A program made the translations under genes and the position numbers. The notes under the pieces were generated by a model. It saw only the letters and a program-made list of their open reading frames with translations. It was not told the origin of the DNA and searched no databases. Below are positions 7,482 to 15,942 of a stretch of DNA of 64,000 bases, piece by piece (the stretch's first letter is position 1; each line of letters starts with the position of its first letter). This DNA is from a virus. The DNA is taken from positions 1 through 64,000 of the IMG/VR virus record IMGVR_UViG_3300046506_000327. One strand, written 5' to 3'.

Positions 7482-7928
7482 CTAGATCTCCTTCGTTGCG
7501 TGGCGTGCCCGGTCGGCGGTCGGCCTGGGATCCCCGCACACGCCGCAGTGCGTCCACGTGTTCCCGTCGGCGTCGCGGGCGGGCTCGTCGCCCTCGTCCA
7601 GCGCGGTCACCCACACGTGCTCGTGGTCGGGGGTGAGCGGGAGGACGACGGTACGGACGGCGTCGATGGGCTTGGTGGAGAGGAGGGAGGGGGAGCGCAC
7701 TCCGATGCTGCGGCCGAGCCGGGCGACCGTCGCGGCGGCGTGCTCGGCGGCGTAGGCGCGGGCGGCCTCGGCGAGCGCGGTGACGTCCTCCAGGGGCACA
7801 CCGGCGGCCAGGAGGCGCGCGGCGGCGGTCTGGAGGGCCAGGGCGGCGCGCTCCAGGGCGGCGCGCTCCAGGGCGGCGCGCTCCTGGGCGTAGGGGCTGT
7901 GCTGCGGGCGGTCGGGCTTGGCGGGCAT
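7482..7928 (-). CDS. Hypothetical protein with ERAAL repeats, 148 aa
   Basis: ATG at 7928 after AAGGAGCACC. Residues 15-32 are three copies of a five-residue unit (ERAAL) forming an amphipathic helix, encoded by a 15-nt tandem repeat. The C-terminus has EHVWV and HCGVCGDPRP, a half zinc-ribbon. Upstream is the 8014-8382 gene. No family recognised. Confidence 0.6.
   Translation of the reverse strand: MPAKPDRPQHSPYAQERAALERAALERAALALQTAAARLLAAGVPLEDVTALAEAARAYAAEHAAATVARLGRSIGVRSPSLLSTKPIDAVRTVVLPLTPDHEHVWVTALDEGDEPARDADGNTWTHCGVCGDPRPTADRARHATKEI
7846..7890. repeat. 15-nt tandem repeat, three copies
   Basis: Three consecutive units of GCGCGCTCCAGGGCG (last one with a C-to-T change) inside the 7482-7928 gene. 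Being a multiple of three, copy-number change would lengthen the helix without breaking the frame. Confidence 0.8.
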
Positions 7929-8013
7929 GGTGCTCCTTGAGCTGTGGCGGGTCAGCGGGCGGGTGCCGCGCCGGGCGCTGGCGGGCGCTGGCGCAGCGGG
8001 ATGTGTGGGGCGC

Positions 8014-8382
8014 TCAGTCGACGTCGTCCCAGTCGGCCCAGCGGGGGCGGCTGAGTCGGATGCTGAACACATAGGCGGTGTCGTTGGCGCGCACCTGGCG
8101 GACGATCGGGGCGTGTTCGTGGGTGTGGAGGAACTCGCACACGGTGAGGCTGGCGTGGGTGCTGTCGTCGGCGGTGCGCTCCAGGGGGACGAGGTTCTCG
8201 CCGGGGTAGGGCGGCCACTGGTAGGCGCCGAGCACCTCGGCCTGCGTCCATGCCCAGTTGGTTGCGGCGGTGCGGGTGGCGGCGCGCACCCGGATCACGT
8301 CGGCGTCCTCGGGCACGAGGGCGCGGAGGGTGTCGACGGCGGCGGACGGGCGGGGCTGGGCGGGGCTGGCGTACGGGCCCAT
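8014..8382 (-). CDS. Hypothetical protein, 122 aa
   Basis: Residues 15-45 are helical (AVDTLRALVPEDADVIRVRA), followed by a Trp/Pro-rich region and a strand-rich C-terminus ending in the acidic WADWDDVD. Separated by 30-90 nt from its neighbours but without its own visible promoter. No family recognised. Confidence 0.6.
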   Translation of the reverse strand: MGPYASPAQPRPSAAVDTLRALVPEDADVIRVRAATRTAATNWAWTQAEVLGAYQWPPYPGENLVPLERTADDSTHASLTVCEFLHTHEHAPIVRQVRANDTAYVFSIRLSRPRWADWDDVD

Positions 8383-8418
8383 GGTCGGGTGCTCCTGGGG
8401 TCGGTGGCGGACGGTCGG

Positions 8419-8973
8419 TCAGTGGCGGCAGTCGCCACGGTGGTGGTTGCTGCGGCCACACTTGTCGCCGTTGCTGTCGTAGCTGGTGCACCAGGTGCCG
8501 GGGATGCCGTTGACGGCGCTGAGGTAGCCGAGGGTGGACAGCAGGCGCTCGCGGTGGTCGGGGTCGGCGTGGGCGGTGACGAGGGCGGCGAACGCCTTCG
8601 TCTCGTCGTAGGACAGGCGGGGCGTGCCGTCCTGGAATCGGTCGGTGAGGGCGGCGGCGTTGGCGTCGAGGGGGTTGGTGTCGGCGGCGGCCTGGGCGGC
8701 GGCGAGCAGCAGGGTGCGCGCGGTGGTGTCGTCGGCGGCCGTCCGGTCGAGAGTGCCGATCATGTCGAACCCGCTGTCGGGGCGCTGCCAGCGCGGGCCG
8801 TCGTTGACCAGGAGGGACGCGCGGGGCGCGGCGGGCCAGCTCACGCCGGTGCGGCCGTCGTAGTGGTCGCGGGTGCTGGGGAGGCGGCGAGAGGCGTGGC
8901 CGAGGTTGTTCGAGCAGAGGTGAACGGCGGTGGGGCTGACGAGGGTCTCGTCGCAGCGGGGGTCAGTGGCCAT
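8419..8973 (-). CDS. Hypothetical protein with Cys/His termini, 184 aa
   Basis: N-terminus has DPRCDETL and HLCSNNLGH, C-terminus WCTSYDSNGDKCGRSNHHRG. These could pair into a zinc site. The middle (85-145) is Ala-rich helical. Part of the P4 unit. No family recognised. Confidence 0.6.
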   Translation of the reverse strand: MATDPRCDETLVSPTAVHLCSNNLGHASRRLPSTRDHYDGRTGVSWPAAPRASLLVNDGPRWQRPDSGFDMIGTLDRTAADDTTARTLLLAAAQAAADTNPLDANAAALTDRFQDGTPRLSYDETKAFAALVTAHADPDHRERLLSTLGYLSAVNGIPGTWCTSYDSNGDKCGRSNHHRGDCRH

Positions 8974-9013
8974 GGCGGGGCGCTCCTGGGTGTGTGGCGG
9001 GCGGTGGCGAGGG

Positions 9014-9439
9014 TCATCGCTTGTAGTTGGCGCGGCTGCGGGTGGAGGCGTTGCCCTTGGACTCTTTGCCCCTGGGCGCGCTGACGCGGCGGTCGATGGG
9101 GGGCAGGGTGCGGTATTCGGGGGTGGGTTCGAGGACGGTGGTGCGGGAGGCTTTCCAGTCTTCGAACGTGAGCAGGGCGAGGGGGCCGTCGGCGGCGTCG
9201 GTCTGCTGGTCGATGTAGCGGTTGTATGCGGTGAGGAGGCGGGCGAGGGCGGGGCGCGTGCCGGGTGCGGTGCCGGTGGTGTAGGTGTCGGCGGCGTGCC
9301 GGGCGTCGTACCCGGCGAGGTACTCGTCCATCTCAGCGGCGCCGGTGAGCTGGAGGGCGTCGAGGTTCTCGGTGGTGGGCGAGAGCTGGTAAGCGGACTC
9401 GGCTGCGGTGCGGCGGGCGGTGGTGGTCGGCGTGGTCAT
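9014..9439 (-). CDS. Hypothetical protein, 141 aa
   Basis: Helical N-terminal two thirds (TENLDALQLTGAAEMDEYLA, LARLLTAYNRYIDQQ) and a basic tail (KESKGNASTRSRANYKR) suited to binding nucleic acid. P4 unit; no family recognised. Confidence 0.6.
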   Translation of the reverse strand: MTTPTTTARRTAAESAYQLSPTTENLDALQLTGAAEMDEYLAGYDARHAADTYTTGTAPGTRPALARLLTAYNRYIDQQTDAADGPLALLTFEDWKASRTTVLEPTPEYRTLPPIDRRVSAPRGKESKGNASTRSRANYKR

Positions 9440-9485
9440 GCGGGGCGCTCCTGGGGTCTGGGGGTGCTGGCGGGTGGTGGGTGGC

Positions 9486-9520
9486 GCTGCGCCCCCGTGG
9501 CGGTGCGATGGGGGCGCAGC
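9486..9520 (-). terminator. Intergenic hairpin
   Basis: GCTGCGCCCCC and its exact complement flank a 13-nt loop, immediately after the 9536-9850 stop. No T tract, so it may be a transcript-end or processing hairpin. Confidence 0.55.
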
Positions 9521-9535
9521 AGGCTTGTGGGTGGG

Positions 9536-9850
9536 TCAGGCGGGCAGTGCGCGGGTGGCCTGCTGGCGGGTGAGGAAGGCGGCGCGGGCGGCGAGGCGCA
9601 GCGCGGGGCGCTCCTCGGTGGGGCCGTGTATGGCGCGGTCGCCCCAGGTGCGGAACTGGGTGTCGGTGAGGGCGGCGAGGGCGGGCAGGTGCTCGGTGGG
9701 GATGTCGAGGGGGGCGTACTGGTTGCCGGGGCGGCCGGTGAGGGTGGCGCCGTCCAGGAGGGCGGCGAGGGGGGCGGGCACGTCGTGGGTGGGCTCGGCG
9801 CGGTGGCGGTCGAGGTAGGCGGCGGGGAGCTTGACGCGGGCGGTGTCCAT
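9536..9850 (-). CDS. Hypothetical protein, 104 aa
   Basis: Pro- and Ala-rich (PTHDVPAPLAALLDGATLTG) with a helical end (RPALRLAARAAFLTRQQATR). Preceded by GGAGCCCGCC. P4 unit, ended by a hairpin. No family recognised. Confidence 0.55.
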   Translation of the reverse strand: MDTARVKLPAAYLDRHRAEPTHDVPAPLAALLDGATLTGRPGNQYAPLDIPTEHLPALAALTDTQFRTWGDRAIHGPTEERPALRLAARAAFLTRQQATRALPA

Positions 9851-9940
9851 GGCGGGCTCCTGGGGGCTGTTGGCGGGCGTGTGGTGGGCTGGTTGGGAGC
9901 TGGGCGCCCCGGGGCGGTGCGGGGGGGGGCGCTCAGCGCC

Positions 9941-10291
9941 TCACAGCTTGGTCTCGTCGGTGATCTTGAGGGTGACGGGGCGGCCGGTGAAGCCGAGCCA
10001 GTCGGCGGCGGCGCGGGCGGCGTCGTCGGGGGTGAGGTGGCGGAACCCGTGCTGCTCGTCGGCGTAGTCGTTGAAGCCGTCGAGGGTGGCGCGGCGGGTG
10101 CCGCCGGTGATCTGCCACTGGTCGACCTTGCCGGTTGCGTTGATGGCGGCGTGGTCGGCGGGGGCGAGCGGGCCGAGGAACATGAGGCCGGTCAGCCGGG
10201 TGTCGTCGCGGTGCGTCCAGACGATCTCCACGGGGACGGGGCGCTGCTCCTTGGCGGGGGTGGGGGCGGGTGCTCCGAGGGTGACGGTCAC
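9941..10291 (-). CDS. Hypothetical protein, 116 aa
   Basis: Strand-rich N-terminus (VEIVWTHRDDTRLTGLMFLG), a central WQITGGTRRATLDGFNDYAD, and a helix DDAARAAADWLGF before a last strand. Looks like a compact alpha/beta domain. P4 unit; family unknown. Confidence 0.6.
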   Translation of the reverse strand: MTVTLGAPAPTPAKEQRPVPVEIVWTHRDDTRLTGLMFLGPLAPADHAAINATGKVDQWQITGGTRRATLDGFNDYADEQHGFRHLTPDDAARAAADWLGFTGRPVTLKITDETKL

Positions 10292-10338
10292 GGGGGCGCT
10301 CCTGGGGGTCTGTGGCGGTCTGGGAGGGGTCGGGGGTG

Positions 10339-10373
10339 GCTGCGCCCCGTCCGGGTCGTGGGCGGGGCGCAGC
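10339..10373 (-). terminator. Intergenic hairpin
   Basis: GCTGCGCCCC paired with GGGGCGCAGC across a 15-nt loop, just downstream of the 10379-10873 stop. Its stem is nearly the same as that at 9486-9520. Confidence 0.55.
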
Positions 10374-10378
10374 GGGCT

Positions 10379-10873
10379 TCAGGCGGTCGCGGGGGCGGGG
10401 GTGTAGGCGTCGCGGAGGGTGGCGGCGGCGGTGGCGGGGTCGCGGTGGTGGCGGCCGATGGCGAGCCAGGCGCGCAGGGTGAGGATGGAGCGGGCGCCGG
10501 GGTGGCCGGTGCCGGTGACCATGCCGCGCTCACGCAGGGCGATGGAGACGGCGTGCGACAGGGCGTGTCCGGCGTGCTCCAGGTGGGACACGTTGCGGCG
10601 GCTGCGCTCCCAGGTGATCGGCGTACCGGGGTCGGCGGCGAGGGCGAGCAGCGCGCGGCGCTGGGCGGGGGTGAGCGGGGCGAGGGGCTCGGTGGGGGCG
10701 AGGGTGACGGTCCGGCCGTTGCCGGTGAGGGTGAGGCTGGCGGTGGTGGGGTCGGCGGTGAGGGTGAAGCCCTCGGCGAGCGCGCGGGAGATCAGGGCTT
10801 CGGCGGTCGGTTCGGCGTAGGTGTGGGTGGTGGTGCCGTGGCCGTCGTCGGCGGTGATGGTGGCGGTGTACAT
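10379..10873 (-). CDS. Winged-helix-like protein, 164 aa
   Basis: ATG at 10873. Residues 60-115 (LTPAQRRALLALAADPGTPI ... SHLEHAGHALSHAVSIALRE) have the pattern of an HTH followed by GMVTGTG, as in MarR-like winged helices. The N-terminal 60 residues are beta-rich (YTATITADDGHG). One of several proteins in this arm with such a fold. Promoter: P4. Confidence 0.6.
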   Translation of the reverse strand: MYTATITADDGHGTTTHTYAEPTAEALISRALAEGFTLTADPTTASLTLTGNGRTVTLAPTEPLAPLTPAQRRALLALAADPGTPITWERSRRNVSHLEHAGHALSHAVSIALRERGMVTGTGHPGARSILTLRAWLAIGRHHRDPATAAATLRDAYTPAPATA

Positions 10874-10923
10874 GCGGGGCGCTCCGTGGCGTTGTGGCGG
10901 GCGATCGGGGGCCGGGCGGGGGT

Positions 10924-10952
10924 GGGGCGCTCCCGGGTGGTGGGAGCGCCCC
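10924..10952 (-). terminator. Intergenic hairpin
   Basis: GGGGCGCTCCC / GGGAGCGCCCC with a 7-nt loop directly after the 10963-12027 gene. Confidence 0.55.
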
Positions 10953-10962
10953 TGGGGGTGTG

Positions 10963-12027
10963 TCAGGCGGTGGGGGTGGTCTCGTGGGAGTCGGCCCAGA
11001 TGAAGCCGACGCGGCCGGGGATGCGGATGCCGACGCGGTGGGTGCGGATTCCCTGGCGGGCGTGGGCCGTGGTCGCGGCGCGGAGCTGTCCGGCGGTCTC
11101 CACGATGCCGGTGAATTCCTGGCCTCGCTGGGTGACGGTCACGGTGGTGCCGACGGGGACCACGATGTCGGCGGCGGGGGCGTCCTGGGGCCCCTGGGGG
11201 TCGTCGCCCTGGGCGATGTTGAGATCGGCGGACGGCTCGCGGTCGACGGTGGGGAGGGTGTCGGCCATGGCGATGAGGTCGCGCTCCCAGTCGGCGAGGA
11301 CGGGGCCCGTGGGGGCGTCCTCGGGCGCAGCGGGGGCGGTGGGGGCCTCCTGGGGGCCCTGCTGCGCCTGGGCGGCCTTGACGGTGCGGCGGGCGGCGGT
11401 GACGCGCTGGGCGACCGTGGTGGCGGCGGCGGACTCGGTGCGTGCGGCCTCCTCGCGGTCGTAGTCGTCGGCGTTGGCGTCGATGCAGTTGTCGGCGTAC
11501 TCGGCGAGGAGGCGCAGCACGGTGGGGGTGGCGGTCACGGTGGTGTGGGTGTCGTGGTGGGTGCCCGCGTCGTAGGCCTCGCGGGTTTCCTTGCACTCGG
11601 GGTCGGTGTCGTCGTGGCCGAGGGCGAGGCCGGTGCCGTCGAGCCAGTCACAGAAGGGGGTGGGGAGGTCGATGGTGGCGAGTCCGGCCTGTGCGCGGTA
11701 GTCGGCGGCGACCTGGCGGAGGCGGGCGGCGTCTGCGGTGCAGTGGTCGTACTCGGCCTGCCAGTCGGCGAGGCGGGCCTCGATGGCGGGGATGCGCTCC
11801 TCGGTGATCTTGCGCTCCTCCTCGCGGCCCTGGGCGTGGCGGTTGGGGCGGTCGAGGCGGGTTGCCTTGCGGTGGGCGCGCTTGAGGTCGGCGCGGGCGT
11901 AGGTGAGGGCGGAGCGCTCCCGCTCGATGGCGCGCAGCATGGCGGCGGCCTCGGTGTCCTGGGCGGCGGCGTTGGTCTCGGCCTCGGCGGCGTTGGTGAG
12001 GAGTTCGGCGGTGGTGATCATGATCAT
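10963..12027 (-). CDS. Coiled-coil protein, 354 aa
   Basis: ATG at 12027 after AAGGAGCAC. Residues 5-115 are a long charged Ala/Glu/Arg-rich coiled coil. In the middle an acidic segment contains Cys (DPECKETREAYD, ADNCIDANADDYD). The C-terminal 70 residues are strand-rich (VGTTVTVTQRGQEFTGIVET, THRVGIRIPGRVGFIWADS), like a small beta barrel. First gene after P4. Function unknown; possibly a scaffold or DNA-binding adaptor. Confidence 0.65.
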   Translation of the reverse strand: MIMITTAELLTNAAEAETNAAAQDTEAAAMLRAIERERSALTYARADLKRAHRKATRLDRPNRHAQGREEERKITEERIPAIEARLADWQAEYDHCTADAARLRQVAADYRAQAGLATIDLPTPFCDWLDGTGLALGHDDTDPECKETREAYDAGTHHDTHTTVTATPTVLRLLAEYADNCIDANADDYDREEAARTESAAATTVAQRVTAARRTVKAAQAQQGPQEAPTAPAAPEDAPTGPVLADWERDLIAMADTLPTVDREPSADLNIAQGDDPQGPQDAPAADIVVPVGTTVTVTQRGQEFTGIVETAGQLRAATTAHARQGIRTHRVGIRIPGRVGFIWADSHETTPTA

Positions 12028-12054
12028 GTGCTCCTTAGTCAATGGCGGGGTACC

Positions 12055-12086
12055 CACTCTAGGGCAACGGCCGTTGCCCGTGTCAA
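12055..12086 (-). promoter_or_regulatory. Promoter/operator P4
   Basis: Minus strand: TTGACAC, perfect palindrome GCAACGGCCGTTGC (12064-12077), TAGAGT. Drives the long unit from 12027 to 6716. Confidence 0.8.
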
Positions 12087-12107
12087 GCGGGTGGGGGAAA
12101 CTCCCCC

Positions 12108-12137
12108 GGGGGAGGACCGTGGCGGTGGTCCTCCCCC
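12108..12137 (-). terminator. Hairpin after 12153-13676
   Basis: GGGGGAGGACC and its exact complement with an 8-nt loop, 15 nt after the stop and just upstream of P4. Confidence 0.6.
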
Positions 12138-12152
12138 TGGCGCGCCCGGCGC

Positions 12153-13676
12153 CTACGCGCTGATCTTGGGCCGCTTCACCGTCGTCTCACGCGCCCCGGA
12201 GCGCTCCTGGTGCTTGGACACCGTCCCCGTCACCGTCACGCCCTCCTGACCCTTCTCCAGCTCCCACGCAGCGCCCGCGTTCGTGTACGTCTTGAGCGTG
12301 ATCCCCGCGTGCTCCCCCGTGCCCTCCAGGATGATCAGCCGCTGGGAGCGCCCGCCCCAGCCGTCCACGCTCATGACCACCCGCACCGTGCCAGTCACGC
12401 TCACCACGGCGTCCACCGGCCCCGCGTACCGGCTCGTGCTCTGCGCCTCCACAGCGCGCCGCATGACCGCAGTCAGGAACGCCGTGCCCTTGCCGTCCAG
12501 CGGCTCGAACCCACGGCGCACCTCACGGATGAGACCGGCCACCCGGTGCCCGTAGCTGTCGAAGTACTCGGCCGTCTCCCAGTAGCCCAGGCGCGCCCAC
12601 CAGCGGCCAGCCTCCGGCCCCCCGTCGCTCAGACGGCGGGGGGTGTCGATGATCTCCTCACCGGCGTAGCAGCGGGCGGCCTCCTCGCGGGTGTCCTCGA
12701 TGGCGCACCGGTCGTGCAGGATGCGTTCCGTGCTGTCCGGGGTGAGGGAGCGGCACCAGGCCACCAGGTCGGCGTGAGCGCCCTCCCAGCGCTCCCAGGC
12801 GGCCACGCGCTTGGCGTGAGCCCTGGCGGCGCGCTTCTCGTCGGCCACGCGCTCACGGTCCTTGCGCAGCGCCCAGGCGTACACGAACGCGTCACGCTCC
12901 TCACGGGTCCCGGAGAACACCTCCGGGCGCAGCCCCGTGCGGTTGCAGCCGAAGCACACACCCGCGTGCACCCACTTGAACGGCGTCACACCCTCGCCAC
13001 CGCAGCGCCCGCACACCTCCACCCACGCCCCCATGTCGGCGAACTCGTGGACGCTGCCGTACGCGACGACCACCAGGGACGGGCGCACCACGGCGTCCGC
13101 GCCCGTCCCCAGCGTCACCGTCCCCTCGGTGATCTTCGCCAGGTCGGCCAGCGCGGGCCCCTGGGGCGCTGCGGGGCGCTCCGGGGGCTCCTGCTGCTCC
13201 TCGGCCGCCACGGGGGCGCTCACGGGCTCCTGCCGCTTCCACGACTCCTCGATGACCACGCTGCGCCCGAACTTGCGGCGCAGCATGTCCCGCAGAGACG
13301 CCAGCCCCGTGCCGTACGTGATCGCGGGGGCGCCGTCCACGGCATAGGCGTAGCACCACTGCCACGCGGGGCCGGGCCGGGCAACCTCGGGGTAGAGCTG
13401 GGAGCGGGTGAGCACGACGCGGGTGGGCGCCTCCTCGGCCTGCTGCTGCGCCCTGTCCAGCTCGGCCAGGTAGGCGCGCCCACGGTCGTTGATGACCAGC
13501 CACGAATGGGTGGCGCCCGGCTCGGCCACGACCTCGGCCATGTCCCGGCGCAAGATGCCGTCCTGGGTGCGGTCGTTGTGGTCGGACAGCGTCATGATCC
13601 CCTTGGGGCTCGCCGCGCCCTTGCGCAGCAGCTCCAGCATGATCGCGGTCGGCTTGCGGGTGATCAGGTCGCCCAT
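12153..13676 (-). CDS. Multi-domain DNA-binding-like protein, 507 aa
   Basis: ATG at 13676 after GGAGCACACC. Residues 1-75 are a winged-helix-like domain (RKPTAIMLELLRKGAASPKG ... GRAYLAEL) also found at the start of 16933-18084. A linker leads to a zinc ribbon, CGRCGGEG ... GVCFGCNRTG (about 235-260), then a Lys/Arg-rich helical region. The C-terminal 100 residues are strand-rich with VSVTGTVRVVMSVDGWGG and VTVTGTVSKHQE, like an OB-fold. It has its own promoter (P5). Possibly acts on nucleic acid; no known family assigned. Confidence 0.65.
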   Translation of the reverse strand: MGDLITRKPTAIMLELLRKGAASPKGIMTLSDHNDRTQDGILRRDMAEVVAEPGATHSWLVINDRGRAYLAELDRAQQQAEEAPTRVVLTRSQLYPEVARPGPAWQWCYAYAVDGAPAITYGTGLASLRDMLRRKFGRSVVIEESWKRQEPVSAPVAAEEQQEPPERPAAPQGPALADLAKITEGTVTLGTGADAVVRPSLVVVAYGSVHEFADMGAWVEVCGRCGGEGVTPFKWVHAGVCFGCNRTGLRPEVFSGTREERDAFVYAWALRKDRERVADEKRAARAHAKRVAAWERWEGAHADLVAWCRSLTPDSTERILHDRCAIEDTREEAARCYAGEEIIDTPRRLSDGGPEAGRWWARLGYWETAEYFDSYGHRVAGLIREVRRGFEPLDGKGTAFLTAVMRRAVEAQSTSRYAGPVDAVVSVTGTVRVVMSVDGWGGRSQRLIILEGTGEHAGITLKTYTNAGAAWELEKGQEGVTVTGTVSKHQERSGARETTVKRPKISA

Positions 13677-13715
13677 GGTGTGCTCCTCGGGGTGTCTCAA
13701 CGTCTGGCGGGGTGC

Positions 13716-13747
13716 CCACTCTAGCGCAACGGTTGTCGCCCGTGTGC
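13716..13747 (-). promoter_or_regulatory. Promoter/operator P5
   Basis: Core GCGACAACCGTTGC on the minus strand (13726-13739), CTAGAGT as -10, and a weak -35. Upstream lie two 14-nt direct repeats at 13763 and 13828. Confidence 0.65.
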
Positions 13748-13762
13748 CGGGGAGCACCAAAA

Positions 13763-13841
13763 CAACGGAATCCGCAGCCACCGGGGGCCGCCGCAACGAA
13801 TTCTTACGGTCGGCCCACCGGCGAGAGCAACGGAATCCGCA
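13763..13841. repeat. Direct repeat upstream of P5
   Basis: CAACGGAATCCGCA occurs at 13763-13776 and 13828-13841, 65 nt apart (about six helical turns), with a partial third copy near 13791. It fills the whole gap between P5 and the next gene. Confidence 0.7.
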
Positions 13842-13842
13842 A

Positions 13843-15402
13843 CTACGCCACGCCCCGCACCGGCTCCAGCTCCAGCCGCGCCCCGTTCTCCCGCACCAGC
13901 ACCAGGCGCACCCCCATACCGGGCTTGGACACCTCCCCGCCGTCGGCCACCTCCTCCGCCAGGTACACCCGCGCCACCGCAGTCGGCATGGTGTCGCTCA
14001 TCCCCCGCGCGTCCGTGCCCTCGATGAGCACCGTCCGCCGGTACCGGCCCGCACCCCCGTCCATGAGCCCCCGCAGCACCTCCAGCGCCTCATCACGCCG
14101 CGCCACCCACACCGGATCCCCCTCGGTGCCCTCCACGCCCTCCACGGGGGCGCTCAGCGCCTCGTACGCGAACACGTAGCCCTCGGGGAAGATCTCCGCC
14201 GGGTGCGCCAGGTGCCCCGAGCAGTACACGCCCACGATGCCCCCCTCACCCGTCGCGGCCTTAGTGGCCCGCACCATGCCCACCGGCTGCGCCCCACACT
14301 CCGAGGGGTGCGTGCAGGGGCCCTCCTGGGCCGTCTCAGCGCCCTTAGCGGCCTCCTGGGTCTCCACGTCCGCCCCGGGGCGCTCCCCGTCCTCCTGGGG
14401 GCCCTGGGCGGCCTCCACGGGGCGCACCGGGGTGAGCAGCAGCCGCCCCCCGTCGGCGCGCACCAGGCGCACCGTGCCACGCCCGTCGTGGGAGATGAGC
14501 GCACCGTCCATGTCCGCGTACAGGGCCACCCGGTGCAACGCCTGGTACAGGGTGATCTCCCGGGCCTCCAGCGCGCTGCCGTCCTTGCGCACACCCTCCA
14601 GCCGGTAGCCGTGCGCGTCGCCGTCGAGGACAGCCGCAGCGATCTTGCGCGTCACGCTTTCCTCGCTCAGCGTCTCGCCGACCGCGTACAGGCGGAACCC
14701 CTCGGCGTCCGCCTCCTGGGCGTCCACGATGATCCCCGGGGCCGGACGCGGGTCGCGCTGGTCGGCGAGCGCCTGCGCCTGGGAGAACTCCGCCCGCACG
14801 TTGTGCTCACACTGGGCGCGCCACGACACCAGGTCCTCGGCGCTCATGGGCGGCACGTCGCACTCGAACCCCTCGTCGTCGGCGTTCGCGAACACCAGGC
14901 CCTTACGCCCCTCGACCTTGATCCCGTAGCGCTTGACCGGCTCGGCGTAGCGGGCAGCCCACTGGGAGTACTGCCGCTTCTCACCAATCCACGTGATCAC
15001 GCCCTCGAACGTCTCACCCTTCTCGACGGCGCGCGCCGTGTACCCCTTGCGCGGCGTCTCCCCGTAGGTGCGCTGCCAGTCGGCGAACCGCGCCTCGGTC
15101 ATCACGGCGACAGCCTTCTCGATCACCTCGTGCGACGCGTCGATGCTCGCCCCGTTGTGGTACGTCCACCCCCGGGTGGTCGCGTACTGGATCTTGCGCA
15201 CCGCCTGCTGCTCCTCGTCCCACACGATCGCGTAAAAGTCGGAGTCGTCGTAGCCGTTGTGCTCACCCAGGCGCAGCACCGCGCCGTCGTAGCTGTGCTC
15301 GTGGCACGCGGCGTTGTGGGCGGCGACGGCCGCCTCACTGTTGCTGCCGCTGTTGACGTCGTAGCCCTCGACGCGCTTGCCGTTGCAGATCGTGATGCCC
15401 AT
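13843..15402 (-). CDS. Large hypothetical protein, 519 aa
   Basis: ATG at 15402, own promoter P6. It seems to be built from repeated alpha/beta blocks. The N-terminal third starts GITICNGKRVEGYDVNSGSN. Central block YDGAVLRLGEHNGYDDSDFY. Later blocks RLEGVRKDGSALEAREITLY and VRLVLVRENGARLELEPV share an 'R-L-x-x-x-D/N-G' strand turn. A Cys/His part (CTHPSECGAQPVG ... VYCSGHLAH) may bind zinc. No known family. Confidence 0.6.
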   Translation of the reverse strand: MGITICNGKRVEGYDVNSGSNSEAAVAAHNAACHEHSYDGAVLRLGEHNGYDDSDFYAIVWDEEQQAVRKIQYATTRGWTYHNGASIDASHEVIEKAVAVMTEARFADWQRTYGETPRKGYTARAVEKGETFEGVITWIGEKRQYSQWAARYAEPVKRYGIKVEGRKGLVFANADDEGFECDVPPMSAEDLVSWRAQCEHNVRAEFSQAQALADQRDPRPAPGIIVDAQEADAEGFRLYAVGETLSEESVTRKIAAAVLDGDAHGYRLEGVRKDGSALEAREITLYQALHRVALYADMDGALISHDGRGTVRLVRADGGRLLLTPVRPVEAAQGPQEDGERPGADVETQEAAKGAETAQEGPCTHPSECGAQPVGMVRATKAATGEGGIVGVYCSGHLAHPAEIFPEGYVFAYEALSAPVEGVEGTEGDPVWVARRDEALEVLRGLMDGGAGRYRRTVLIEGTDARGMSDTMPTAVARVYLAEEVADGGEVSKPGMGVRLVLVRENGARLELEPVRGVA

Positions 15403-15437
15403 CGCGTGCTCCTCGGTGAGTCTGTCTGGCGGGGTGC

Positions 15438-15469
15438 CCACGCTATAGCAACAACCATCGCCCGTCTAC
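15438..15469 (-). promoter_or_regulatory. Promoter/operator P6
   Basis: Minus strand: TAGACGG, core GCGATGGTTGTTGC (15448-15461), TATAGCG. About 45 nt upstream of the 13843-15402 start. Confidence 0.7.
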
Positions 15470-15571
15470 TTGGTGCGCCCCACCAATTCCGGAGCGCTCT
15501 GGCCCGGCCCGGGTTCCGCCCCCTCCGAGGGGTGTCCGACTCACCCCATATGCGCACGCACCCACACAGAA

Positions 15572-15605
15572 CGGCAGGGGCGCGCACTATGGCCTGCCCC
15601 TGCCG
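15572..15605 (-). terminator. Hairpin between 15628-15942 and P6
   Basis: CGGCAGGGG pairs with CCCCTGCCG around a 16-nt loop, 22 nt after the stop of the upstream gene. It closes the P7 unit. Confidence 0.55.
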
Positions 15606-15627
15606 CTGGTGGTGTCTGCCCCTGGTG

Positions 15628-15942
15628 TTACTCGTCCTCGTACAGGTCGGCCCGTCCGTACAGGCGGGTGTACTCCATCCGCCCGTGGAGCGCCTGGCAC
15701 ACTCCCCGGTACTCACTGAGCGCCGTCACGGTGGGGTGCATGAACCCGTGCTCCCTGTACGCCCCCAGGTAATCCCGGTCGGTCTGGTCGGCCTCCAGCC
15801 ATGCCGCCCACTCCTCCAGGGGCGCACCCTCGGCCACGGGCGCCATGGGGTACACGGCAACCCCCCGCATGCTCTTGCGCTTCCAGGCCTGCTCCACGTT
15901 GTCCGGCGCGACGTAGGCCCGGTACTCCTCCAGCGCGTTCAC
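15628..15942 (-). CDS. Hypothetical protein, 104 aa
   Basis: GTG at 15942, overlapping the stop of the Arr-like gene as GTGA. Helical, Tyr/Trp-rich (LEEYRAYVAPDNVEQAWKR, EEWAAWLEADQTDRDYLGAY). Translational coupling to the Arr-like gene makes it a candidate partner or immunity protein, by inference only. Confidence 0.6.
   Translation of the reverse strand: MNALEEYRAYVAPDNVEQAWKRKSMRGVAVYPMAPVAEGAPLEEWAAWLEADQTDRDYLGAYREHGFMHPTVTALSEYRGVCQALHGRMEYTRLYGRADLYEDE

Noticed and set aside
7952-8491. 179-codon Pro/Arg-rich minus frame
   Set aside because: Shifted frame over 8014-8382 and 8419-8973; no ribosome site and abnormal composition.
8930-11464. 844-codon plus-strand frame across several minus-strand genes
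   Set aside because: Gly/Ala/Val-rich product typical of the antisense of GC-rich genes; the minus-strand genes have ribosome sites, hairpins and better codon use.
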